This document shows, in pieces, positions 1-6,670 of a DNA stretch of 9,682 nt. Where the stretch lies: positions 1 to 9,682 of the forward strand of contig JAMOOB010000246.1 of assembly GCA_027066265.1 (NCBI GenBank), given 5' to 3'. The DNA is from Desulfurococcales archaeon. Lineage in GTDB: Archaea; Thermoproteota; Thermoprotei_A; Sulfolobales; Ignisphaeraceae. Position numbers and translations under genes: made by a program. Below the pieces are notes generated by a model that was given only the letters and a program-made list of their open reading frames with translations, ran no database searches and was not told the DNA's origin. Within the stretch, counting starts at the first letter, position 1; each line of letters opens with the position of its first letter.

Positions 1-1
1 C

Positions 2-154
2 AAGATCAGAGATAGAATCGATAGACTCGATCTATCTAGGGATATAGCCTTGCTCAAGCTGAGAGATTCCAGAGCCATCGAGTTGATCCTAGGCATCGAA
101 GATTGCGTACCTAGCTTAAGGAGCATTGTTAGATACGAAGAACTCCTTAGCTAG
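2..154 (+). CDS. C-terminal fragment of an unidentified protein
   Basis: An open frame enters from the left edge and ends at a TAG at 152-154, giving the last 50 residues of a protein. The tail is rich in Asp, Arg, Leu and Ile (for example RDRIDRLDLSRDIALLKL near the window start) and should be largely alpha-helical. It has one Cys, no membrane segment and no motif I recognise. Its codon choice (gat, aga, atc, ctc, agc) matches the intact genes here, which supports it being real. The start and any domain lie outside the window, so no function can be given. It is followed by about 740 bases without an intact gene. Confidence 0.55.
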   Translation, partial: KIRDRIDRLDLSRDIALLKLRDSRAIELILGIEDCVPSLRSIVRYEELLS

Positions 155-831
155 GTCTAGATCCGTTGCCGATCAACGATAGCGATTCACCTAAACGACT
201 TAAGCTCATCGATGCGTTCCCCAGCACCTCCTCCAAGACGAGCTTCTTCAAGCCTAGGGAAACGAGTATGGAGGTTCTCCACCTGCTTTTTCCATAGAAT
301 AGCTGGTACGAATCAGCTCCGGGCTACTCCTCGTCACCGTTCAGAGCCATCCTCTATCATCACCTCTACACACCGTTTCTCCACGGGGTTCCTTAACCTA
401 GCGTTTCTAGAGACTCTTCGAGAGCATGGGTATCAGCTACGCATGGCTACCCCCAGCACGTTTCGATCTCCTTCCGATGGCTCCGTAGATACTGTTCGGC
501 GAACCTCTCGAGTGTTTCAGCTCTCTTCGATACCATGGATAGAAACTCGTGGATCCCTCGGTATAGCTACGGTCTCGCTCGTCGTGTGGTGGTAACGCTA
601 TCGCTGATAGATGGAAACGCTACGGATATCGATAGCATTGCGAAGCATGCGTATAGAGACCTCCAGCGGTATCGAACCTCGTTGAAGAGAATGCATCGAC
701 GATGCTAAGCTCGTGAGGATCCCGTCTACCCCTTAGGTACACCGTGTCAGGATCGTGTTGATGAGCCGTGGGCTGCACGCATCGATGTCTCCGTGCTAGA
801 TACATCTCCGATTATCTCTCCAAACGCAAGG

Positions 832-840
832 TCTATATAC
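832..840 (+). promoter_or_regulatory. TATA box for the 894-1877 gene
   Basis: The sequence TCTATATAC is the best TATA box match in the window, and the purine/AC-rich stretch just upstream (821-830) suits a BRE. Its centre is about 58 bases before the GTG start. Transcription would begin near 860-864 and leave a leader of about 30 bases carrying the Shine-Dalgarno at 883-888. The box lies inside the decayed region. Confidence 0.5.
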
Positions 841-882
841 GATGGGCTAGAAGCATGTTTAGGCGATCTGATTCGGTTTAGC

Positions 883-888
883 GGTGAG
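883..888 (+). promoter_or_regulatory. Shine-Dalgarno GGTGAG deciding the GTG start at 894
   Basis: GGTGAG is complementary to the archaeal 16S rRNA tail and ends five bases before GTG at 894. This supports that GTG over the overlapping ATG at 892, which is in another frame and quickly reaches a stop at 910. Confidence 0.6.
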
Positions 889-893
889 CTAAT

Positions 894-1877
894 GTGTCGA
901 ACCTCGATATAGAAGCTCTGAGCCGTAGGCTGGACGACGTTGTTGTACGTAGCTTCGTTCTTCTGAAGGGTAGGGTACTCGTTTCGCGCAGCTTCGAAAG
1001 CTTCAACGACTTCATGAAGATTCTCGAAGAGGTTTGTAGAAGTGGATGGTGTTACTCCGTTCTCGATCTCTACAAAGATGGTGAGAAGGATCGTTTCGAA
1101 GCCTATACGAAGGATGGTAGGATCGTCGGGTGCATACTCTCGCTAAGCGATAGAAAGCTGTACGGTTTGGAAGCGCTTACCGAGCTAAGAGTTCGCGAAG
1201 CTAGCTATACGAGGGTTTGGGCAACGATATACTCCTTCGATTCCGAGGTTCTTAAGAGCCTTCTAGGAGGAATAGATATCGATATCGTGGGCGCGAGCCC
1301 TAGAGCAATCGAGGTACCTACTCCTAAGCCTATCGAGACCGAGTCGAGGACCAAGCCTTTGGAGGGAAAGGATCTGCGAAGCATGGTAACGGAATCCCTA
1401 AGTAGGCTCGGGATAGAGGTTCTAGACGTTGCTGTAGCCGAGGGAGAGCAGTTCGTAGTCATAGACGTTACGTGCAGGCGTCGATCTTCAACAACCTCGC
1501 TTCGCGAACTCGTGTTTCTCGTAGCTAAGCAGGTATTGCTAGCTATGGGAACCAGAAAGCCTCTGAAGATAACGATTCACTGCGAGCGTGTGTACAGCGA
1601 AGTAGTCGATGTATCGAACCCGGACCTCGTCATCGTGCTGGGCACGATTCCGGAGATCCTTGCTAGGCACGGTTTCGGCATCGATAAGCTGAAGTACGAG
1701 GTTAAGAATGGTAGGCTAGATCTGAGACTCGTTCTACGTAGGGAAGGGCTCTACTCGTCGATAGGTATAGAACAGCTGGTTAGGGAGCTCTACAATGAGT
1801 TGAAGAAGGTTTGGCGTGGAGATCTCTCGATACGTGCCAAGATAGGTGCTTTCGGTCTAGAGGCACGCGCTCCGTGA
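894..1877 (+). CDS. Hypothetical archaeal protein with an internal duplication
   Basis: This is a 327-residue protein of unknown function, starting with GTG and ending with TGA. There is no signal peptide or membrane segment, so it is probably cytoplasmic. Residues about 1-125 form an alpha/beta region with a GRVLVSRSF strand and a later KDGRIVGC strand, which recalls archaeal domains of unknown function such as DUF2226; that match is from memory. A linker rich in Pro and charged residues spans about 138-157. Two units of about 60 residues follow (about 170-230 and 256-318). Both read as an RxG(I/F)-type opening, a strand, a turn with Gly, an RR-containing strand, a helix of hydrophobic heptads, then a final strand. 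They look like an internal duplication. The gene has its own TATA box and Shine-Dalgarno, is 122 bases from valS, and is probably transcribed alone. Confidence 0.85.
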   Translation: MSNLDIEALSRRLDDVVVRSFVLLKGRVLVSRSFESFNDFMKILEEVCRSGWCYSVLDLYKDGEKDRFEAYTKDGRIVGCILSLSDRKLYGLEALTELRVREASYTRVWATIYSFDSEVLKSLLGGIDIDIVGASPRAIEVPTPKPIETESRTKPLEGKDLRSMVTESLSRLGIEVLDVAVAEGEQFVVIDVTCRRRSSTTSLRELVFLVAKQVLLAMGTRKPLKITIHCERVYSEVVDVSNPDLVIVLGTIPEILARHGFGIDKLKYEVKNGRLDLRLVLRREGLYSSIGIEQLVRELYNELKKVWRGDLSIRAKIGAFGLEARAP

Positions 1878-1913
1878 AGGTCATCGATGCGGGACTTCAT
1901 CACGGTTCAGATC

Positions 1914-1933
1914 CGGGATGCGTTATCATCCCG
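1914..1933 (+). promoter_or_regulatory. Stem-loop between the 894 gene and valS
   Basis: CGGGATG at 1914-1920 and CATCCCG at 1927-1933 are perfect complements with a six-base loop, CGTTAT. The hairpin begins 36 bases after the upstream stop codon and lies before the valS TATA box. No T-run follows, so it is not a classic intrinsic terminator. It could be a 3' end processing or stability element, or a DNA operator. Confidence 0.4.
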
Positions 1934-1955
1934 TATCGCTTAGGCGAGTTGCTGG

Positions 1956-1962
1956 CTTATAT
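1956..1962 (+). promoter_or_regulatory. TATA-like box for valS
   Basis: CTTATAT is centred about 41 bases before the valS ATG. Transcription would start near 1985, giving a leader of only about 15 bases that just includes the GGGTGGT ribosome binding site. Confidence 0.4.
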
Positions 1963-1984
1963 CCCTAGCCACGCCAGTGTGTAG

Positions 1985-1990
1985 GGTGGT
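1985..1990 (+). promoter_or_regulatory. Ribosome binding site of valS
   Basis: GGTGGT is a Shine-Dalgarno of the archaeal GGTG type, nine bases before the ATG at 2000. It supports that ATG as the true start. Confidence 0.5.
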
Positions 1991-1999
1991 CGCAACTCT

Positions 2000-4444
2000 A
2001 TGTCTAGAGAGTTCAAGCCTTTGATAGAGGAGAAGCGATGGAGTCCCGAACTCGAGAAGCAGTTCATAGAGCTCTGGGAACGCGAGGGATTGAATAGGTT
2101 CGTGTACGATCCCTCGAAACCGATCCTCATCATCGATACTCCTCCACCCTACATCTCGGGCAAGCCGCACGTTGGTCAGGTAGCTCACTACGTACAGATC
2201 GATATGGTTGCACGCGCGTATCGAATGCTTGGATACAACGTGTTGGTACCGTTCTACGGAGATAGGAACGGTCTACCCGTCGAGGTATTCGTTGAACGAA
2301 CCTACGGCGTGAATCCACACGAAGTCGCTTCCACACCCGAAGGACGTGAGAAGTTCCTCGAGCTCTGTAGGAAGCATCTGGACGAGGTCGAGAAGGAGTT
2401 TCTAGCGATATGGAGAAGGCTTGGATGTAGCTTCGAGTACTGGAAGGAGGGTACGGATAGCGAGGAGTACAGGAAGATTACGCAGGCTACCTTCATCGAG
2501 ATGTGGAGAAGGGGTTTGATCTACGAAGCTGAGCGCCCCGTTACGTGGTGTCCGCGATGTAGAACAGCCATCGCTGAAGCAGAGATCGAGTACAGGGAGG
2601 ATGTTGGTGAGCTGTACTACATCAAGTTCCCGCTCAAGGATTCTAACGAGAGCGTTGTTATCGCTACCACGAGACCCGAGCTGCTTGGTGCATGCCTAGT
2701 CCTAGCCTACAACCCAGAGGACGAGAGGTACAAACATCTCAGGGGTAGGAAGGCTATCGTACCGATATACGGCTACGAAGTCGAGATAATCGAGCATCCT
2801 TCCGTCGAACCCGAGTTCGGTACGGGCATAATGATGTTCTGTAGCTTCGGTGATTGGACCGATGTGAGGGTCATTCGAGAGCTTGGGCTGAAGCCTAGGG
2901 TTATCATAGACGAGAACGGTGTTATGAAGCCCGAGGCAGGTCCTATAGCGGGTCTAAAGGTTGCGGAAGCGAGGAAGAAGATCGTCGAGATACTGGAGAA
3001 GGAGGGGTACCTAGTCAAGCGAGAGAAGATCGTTAGATCCGTACCCACGTGCTGGCGCTGCGGAACACCGGTAGAGATCATCATGGCGCGCGAGTACTTC
3101 CTTAAACAGCTCGAGTTCAGGGAAGAGCTTCTCAAAGCTTCGGAGCAGATGAAGTTCTTTCCCGAAGAACATCGTAGGAAGCTGATCGACTGGATCAAGT
3201 CCCTAGCGATGGATTGGCCCATCTCTAGATCTAGGTACTACGCAACCGAGATACCGGTATGGAGATGCAGTGCGTGTGGAGCCGTACTAGTGCCGGAGCC
3301 AGGTAGGTACTACAGACCATGGAAGGATCCACCTCCGTGGGATCGCTGTCCAAAGTGTGGTGCTCCACGCGAGAAGCTGGTGGGCGAGACCAGGGTGTTC
3401 GATACCTGGTTCGATTCCTCGATATCGGTGCTCTACGCAGCGGGCATAACGAAGTACCCACACATCTTCGAGAAGTACATCAAGAGAGAGGCGAAGGCTT
3501 TGAGACCGCAGGGATACGACATCATCCGTACGTGGCTCTACTACGCCTTGCTGAGGATCTACCTCCTCTACGGAAGACCACCCTTCGACATGGTTAGGGT
3601 TAGCGGTATGGGTCTCGACGAGAAGGGTGAAGCCATGCATAAGAGCAAGGGTAACGTGATCTATCCCGATCCATACCTAGAGAAGTACGGAGCCGATGCG
3701 TTCCGGTTCTGGGCCGCTGCCTCGGCTAAGCTTGGTAGCGACTACAGGTTCTCGGAACACATGGTGAAGACCGGAGCGCTCTTCGCAACGAAGCTGCTCA
3801 ACATAGCTAGGTTCGTATCCGCGTTCCCCAAGATCGAGAACGCGAAGATCGTACCGCAAGACCTTGCTCTGCTAGGGATGTTGAACGATTTGATTAGGAG
3901 GGTTCGGAAGAGGTACGAAGAGCTAGACGTGTACGAACCAATCAACGATATCTACCACTTCGTGTGGGACGTCTTCGCATCGCACTACCTAGAGCTCGTG
4001 AAGAACCGTGCCTACAACTTCGAGAACGAGTTCAGCGAAGAAGAGCAGAGAAGTGCTTGGTACACCCTACACACCGTACTCAAGAACGTGTTGCTACTCC
4101 TAGCACCGATAATGCCGTTCGTAACGGACTTCATATGGAGGAAGCTCTACGGAGAACGATCTATTCATCTAGAACAGCTACCCCAACCCAACCCAGAGTG
4201 GGATACTCCGCTAGCCAAGAGCTTCGAGATCGTTATGAAGATCAACAGCGGTATCTGGAAGTACAAGAAGGAGCACGGTATGAGGCTAAGCGAACCACTC
4301 AACGCAGTACTGTACATCCCCCGCGAACTACAGCCCTTTGCAAAGGATCTGAAGCATCTACACAAACTCATCGATGTAAGAATCGAGGAGCCACCGAGCA
4401 ACGCTATCGAGATCGCACCAAAGTGTTTCCTACAGATCCTCTAG
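2000..4444 (+). CDS. valS: Valyl-tRNA synthetase, archaeal type
   Basis: A cytoplasmic class Ia synthetase that charges tRNA-Val with valine using ATP and edits threonyl-tRNA-Val. It has 814 residues, a normal length for archaeal ValRS. Domains in order: Rossmann fold with the HIGH-like motif HVGQ (57-60) after DTPPPYISGK; first zinc ribbon with WCPRC (183-187); editing domain with ATTRPELLGA (222-231) and GTGIMMFCSFGD (274-285); CWRC (351-354) completing the first ribbon; DWPISR (405-410); second ribbon with C423, C426, C450 and C453; FDTWFDSS (467-474); RPQGYDIIRTWLYY (502-515), typical of ValRS rather than IleRS; and AMHKS (545-549) in place of KMSKS. A helical anticodon-binding domain follows from about 620. 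The C-terminal coiled coil of bacterial enzymes is absent. The second His of HIGH is Gln, and KMSKS is altered but keeps its key Lys. It ends six bases from a convergent gene. Confidence 0.95.
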   Translation: MSREFKPLIEEKRWSPELEKQFIELWEREGLNRFVYDPSKPILIIDTPPPYISGKPHVGQVAHYVQIDMVARAYRMLGYNVLVPFYGDRNGLPVEVFVERTYGVNPHEVASTPEGREKFLELCRKHLDEVEKEFLAIWRRLGCSFEYWKEGTDSEEYRKITQATFIEMWRRGLIYEAERPVTWCPRCRTAIAEAEIEYREDVGELYYIKFPLKDSNESVVIATTRPELLGACLVLAYNPEDERYKHLRGRKAIVPIYGYEVEIIEHPSVEPEFGTGIMMFCSFGDWTDVRVIRELGLKPRVIIDENGVMKPEAGPIAGLKVAEARKKIVEILEKEGYLVKREKIVRSVPTCWRCGTPVEIIMAREYFLKQLEFREELLKASEQMKFFPEEHRRKLIDWIKSLAMDWPISRSRYYATEIPVWRCSACGAVLVPEPGRYYRPWKDPPPWDRCPKCGAPREKLVGETRVFDTWFDSSISVLYAAGITKYPHIFEKYIKREAKALRPQGYDIIRTWLYYALLRIYLLYGRPPFDMVRVSGMGLDEKGEAMHKSKGNVIYPDPYLEKYGADAFRFWAAASAKLGSDYRFSEHMVKTGALFATKLLNIARFVSAFPKIENAKIVPQDLALLGMLNDLIRRVRKRYEELDVYEPINDIYHFVWDVFASHYLELVKNRAYNFENEFSEEEQRSAWYTLHTVLKNVLLLLAPIMPFVTDFIWRKLYGERSIHLEQLPQPNPEWDTPLAKSFEIVMKINSGIWKYKKEHGMRLSEPLNAVLYIPRELQPFAKDLKHLHKLIDVRIEEPPSNAIEIAPKCFLQIL

Positions 4445-4447
4445 AGG
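4438..4447. repeat. Perfect 10-base palindrome at the valS stop
   Basis: CCTCTAGAGG is a perfect palindrome that contains the valS TAG (4442-4444) and fills part of the six-base gap to the convergent gene. It has no loop, so it would not form a stable RNA hairpin. It may be chance, or a protein-binding site at the junction. Confidence 0.3.
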
Positions 4448-4450
4448 TCA

Positions 4451-5119
4451 TCATCTCGATACCTTTCTCTGACTCAACTCTCTAACGATCTTTCTTAGGA
4501 AGGGCGATACCTTAACGAGTTCCTGAAGATTCGAGGGAATCCTATCGAAGACGTGCATCAAAGGTCTTCGGTAGGTGTTGAGGAGCCTAAGTACGCACTG
4601 AGCTATGTTTAGGACTCTATCGATAGATGTAGGATCCTGAGCGAAGCTCTCAACGCATTCGAGGAACGAGGGATCCCTAGAGGCAACTAACCTCAGCAAC
4701 GATACGAGGTTCCACCTTATGCGTAGACCTGTACAGCATCGGTACTCGAGGTATGTCTTGAGTACGTGGCTATGGGGAGCAACTACACATACCTTATCGA
4801 TGCAGTCGAGGGGATCTACGTACGCATCGTGTTCGACGAGCTTGCGTACCTTCGATAGGCGATGTATCAACACGAGGTTCACGGATATGCATCTAGAGCG
4901 ATAGATCTCGAAGCGATTGCTCTTCTCGAGAATCTTCGAGAGCTTGTTCCAGAAGTTGAGCACTACGTGATCCGAAGACACGCCGTATCGTCTAAGCATA
5001 CCGCTCGTTAGGGTAGGTGGATCGATACACTTCAGATCCAGATCTATGCATAGCCTCGTTTGTTCTAGCAGTCCTCGCACCACTATCCTAACGATGTCCC
5101 TTAAGCTCGTGTTCTCCAC
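4451..5119 (-). CDS. Cysteine-rich hypothetical protein
   Basis: A 222-residue protein of unknown function, read right to left from GTG at 5117-5119 to TGA at 4451-4453. This GTG is the first usable start after an in-frame stop ten codons upstream. The predicted protein is mainly helical and basic, with no signal peptide or membrane segment. The first 75 residues (ending NRFEIYRSR) could be a small helical or winged-helix domain, but no family is recognised. It carries nine Cys (24, 31, 77, 106, 111, 128, 129, 155, 175) with no CxxC pair, so a zinc ribbon is unlikely. Disulfides are possible, since some hyperthermophilic crenarchaea use them inside the cell; that is inference. A TATA box 29 bases before the start and no spaced Shine-Dalgarno suggest a leaderless message. 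It diverges from the radical SAM operon. Confidence 0.75.
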   Translation of the reverse strand: MENTSLRDIVRIVVRGLLEQTRLCIDLDLKCIDPPTLTSGMLRRYGVSSDHVVLNFWNKLSKILEKSNRFEIYRSRCISVNLVLIHRLSKVRKLVEHDAYVDPLDCIDKVCVVAPHSHVLKTYLEYRCCTGLRIRWNLVSLLRLVASRDPSFLECVESFAQDPTSIDRVLNIAQCVLRLLNTYRRPLMHVFDRIPSNLQELVKVSPFLRKIVRELSQRKVSR

Positions 5120-5144
5120 CCTCGTAGTTACAGCGTTCGTACCG

Positions 5145-5151
5145 TACTATA
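5145..5151 (-). promoter_or_regulatory. TATA box for the minus-strand 222-residue gene
   Basis: On the minus strand this reads TATAGTA, centred 29 bases before the GTG start. That spacing puts the transcription start at or next to the start codon. A GAGG sits directly against the GTG with no spacing, so it is not a working Shine-Dalgarno. Confidence 0.45.
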
Positions 5152-5195
5152 CGGTTATCGCGAGGCTTGAGTCGCGGTAAGGATTGCGGTGGAGG

Positions 5196-5215
5196 TCTGC
5201 TTAGATCTATGCAGA
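5196..5215. promoter_or_regulatory. Near-perfect 20-base palindrome, candidate operator
   Basis: TCTGC TTAGATCTAT GCAGA reads the same on both strands except for one mismatched pair (5201 against 5210). It is centred on AGATCT, about 50 bases before the ATG of the cobalamin radical SAM gene and just upstream of its TATA-like box. It is about 86 bases from the divergent gene start. The length and symmetry suit a dimeric regulator. Its position just upstream of the TATA box fits an activator, or a repressor blocking TBP/TFB, for one or both divergent units. Confidence 0.45.
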
Positions 5216-5221
5216 GACCCC

Positions 5222-5228
5222 TTATCTT
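5222..5228 (+). promoter_or_regulatory. TATA-like box for the radical SAM operon
   Basis: TTATCTT is centred 31 bases before the ATG at 5256. No GGTG-type ribosome binding site lies between them, which fits a leaderless or nearly leaderless message. The match to a consensus TATA box is only fair. Confidence 0.35.
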
Positions 5229-5255
5229 CTTAGGAAAGAGCAGAGTTTCGAGAAC

Positions 5256-6668
5256 ATGAGGATCCTACTAGCGTTGCCTCCCGATACCCACCGACTCGAA
5301 ATATATCGGGTAGCTGGGATCAGAGCTCCTCCCCTCGGTCTTGCCTACCTCGCATCGGCTCTGATGCGCGAAGGTCACGAGGTTGCGATAATCGATTCGC
5401 CTACCCTCGAACTAAGCCTTCGGGAGTTCCTCGACAAGGTACGAGAATTCAAACCCGACGTCGTGGGGATCTCCGTATCAACGCCTCTAGCTCCCAAAGC
5501 TTACGAGACCGCTAAGAGGATCAAGGAACAGTTCCCCGATCTAATCATCGTTGGTGGGGGTCCTCACGCTACGTACATGTACGAGGAAGCGCTCAGCAAC
5601 GGTATCGATATCGTCGTGAGGTTCGAGGGAGAGGTAACGACGGTCGAGCTCGTAAAGACTCTCGAGCGTTTCGGCAAGGATCCCGAAGCTCTTCGCAAGG
5701 TTAAGGGGATAGCTTTCGTGGATCGCGATGGCAAGATCGTTGTTACGGAGGATCGAGGTTTCGTAGAGAACCTAGACTCGATACCGTTCCCAGCATGGCA
5801 TCTACTACCTATGGATAGGTACACCGTGCTAGGCAAGAGCATTAGGGTTGCCCACGTCATCGCTAGCCGTGGCTGTCCCTACGGATGCATCTTCTGCTTA
5901 ACTTCCTACTACTGGGGTCGTAGAATTCGATACCGTAGTCCTCAGAACGTTGCTGAAGAGATCCAGATCCTTGTAGAGAAGTACGGTGCGAAACACATCG
6001 TGTTCTCCGACGACAACTTCGCGTTCTCTAGAAGGTTCGTCTACGAACTAATGGATGAGCTGCAGAAGCGTGGAATAGACGTTCCGTTTTCATGCGGTGC
6101 ACGAGTGGATAGCCTCGATAAGAAGTTCCTAGAGTTCCTCGTTAGGAAGGGATGTACAGCGCTCTACATAGGAGTAGAGTCGGGATCCCAGGAAACGTTG
6201 GATAGGATAGGTAAGCGCATCACGTTGGATCAATGCCGTAGAGTAGTGGAATGGACACGCGAACTGAATCTCTTCACCATGGCTAGCTTCGTCATAGGCT
6301 TTCCGTGGGAAACCGTGGACGACGTACGTAAAACGATCGAGTTCGCGGTGAAGCTCGATCCAAGCTATGCACAGTTCACGGTAGCAACACCCTACCCTGG
6401 AACACCTCTATTCGACTACGCTGTGAAGAACGATCTCATAGTTGATTGGAACTGGGAGCACTACACAACCGTTCGACCCGTGATGAAGGGGCACTACCTC
6501 GATACGAAAGCTATCGGTCGATTGCTGAAGGAAGCCTATCGACGCTTCTACCTAAGGTATAAATTCCTTAGACGCGAGCTTGCATCGGGAAGACTGCGCC
6601 AGCTCCTACCGAAGATCGTGCGTACAGCGTTGGAGGGATTGATAGATCTGATCCGGTCGAGGGTCTAA
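5256..6668 (+). CDS. Cobalamin-binding radical SAM enzyme
   Basis: A 470-residue class B radical SAM protein, probably a methylase or carbon-carbon bond-forming enzyme; the substrate is unknown. Residues about 1-140 are the B12-binding fold: RILLALPPD, RAPPLGLAYLASAL (23-36), VGISVST (70-76), VGGGPH (99-104) and RFEGE (122-126). Residues about 195-400 are the radical SAM barrel with SRGCPYGCIFC, where C207, C211 and C214 bind the [4Fe-4S] cluster. GVESGSQETL (306-315) and IGFPWET (347-353) follow, as is usual in this family. The C-terminal 60 residues are helical and basic. The loop after the first strand reads D10-T-H12-R-L-E15, close to the DxHxxG cobalt-ligand motif but lacking its Gly. 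Related enzymes include BchE-like and GDGT-ring-synthase-like proteins; nothing here chooses between them. It is first in an operon, and its end overlaps the next gene's ribosome binding site. Confidence 0.9.
   Translation: MRILLALPPDTHRLEIYRVAGIRAPPLGLAYLASALMREGHEVAIIDSPTLELSLREFLDKVREFKPDVVGISVSTPLAPKAYETAKRIKEQFPDLIIVGGGPHATYMYEEALSNGIDIVVRFEGEVTTVELVKTLERFGKDPEALRKVKGIAFVDRDGKIVVTEDRGFVENLDSIPFPAWHLLPMDRYTVLGKSIRVAHVIASRGCPYGCIFCLTSYYWGRRIRYRSPQNVAEEIQILVEKYGAKHIVFSDDNFAFSRRFVYELMDELQKRGIDVPFSCGARVDSLDKKFLEFLVRKGCTALYIGVESGSQETLDRIGKRITLDQCRRVVEWTRELNLFTMASFVIGFPWETVDDVRKTIEFAVKLDPSYAQFTVATPYPGTPLFDYAVKNDLIVDWNWEHYTTVRPVMKGHYLDTKAIGRLLKEAYRRFYLRYKFLRRELASGRLRQLLPKIVRTALEGLIDLIRSRV
6659..6664 (+). 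promoter_or_regulatory. Ribosome binding site of the SPASM gene, inside the upstream gene
   Basis: GAGGGT lies in the last codons of the cobalamin radical SAM gene, six bases before the ATG at 6671. It supports that start and translation from a shared transcript. Confidence 0.5.
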
Positions 6669-6670
6669 CC

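Larger units (their letters stand above)
163..912 (+). pseudogene. Probable decayed coding region, identity uncertain
   Basis: No intact gene lies between 155 and 893. The forward frame that starts at positions equal to 1 modulo 3 has only three stops here (TAG 295, TAA 394, TAA 706) before its TAG at 910. The other two forward frames have about 17 and 11. Codons in this frame look native: many begin with G or A, most clearly at 535-700 and 709-891. A second frame is open at 161-592 and reads plausibly near 390-450, so frameshifts are likely as well as stops. At 695-733 a third-frame stretch, IDDAKLVRIPST, resembles by eye the last catalytic-Asp region of archaeal primase small subunit PriS (VD...RLPST-like). 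The preceding DIDSIAK stretch and an HGYP about 90 residues upstream sit at roughly the expected spacing. This is a lead from memory, not an identification. Alternatives are sequencing errors or non-coding DNA with chance bias. Confidence 0.4.

Noticed and set aside
212..595. A 127-codon forward open frame in the decayed region
   Set aside because: Its product is dominated by Ser, Arg, Pro and Thr with no domain, there is no ribosome binding site, and an overlapping frame has better coding character. Part of it (about 390-450) may be a frameshifted piece of the decayed gene.
620..805. A 61-codon minus-strand open frame
   Set aside because: Short, His- and Arg-rich, no promoter or ribosome binding site, and it lies opposite the coding-like frame.
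155..893. A tRNA, SRP RNA or RNase P RNA gene in the gene-poor stretch
   Set aside because: No T-loop, cloverleaf arms, or conserved SRP or RNase P signatures could be found by eye, and the base composition is like that of coding DNA.
2773..3222. A 149-codon minus-strand open frame opposite valS
   Set aside because: It lies wholly within valS, has a Ser-rich low-complexity product, and is a shadow of the valS codon pattern.
3964..4485. A 173-codon forward open frame overlapping the end of valS
   Set aside because: Arg/Thr-rich shifted-frame product over a well-supported synthetase domain; no family features.
4458..4500. Pyrimidine-rich tract after valS as a terminator
   Set aside because: The T-runs are short and interrupted, and the tract lies inside the convergent gene, so codon content explains it as well.
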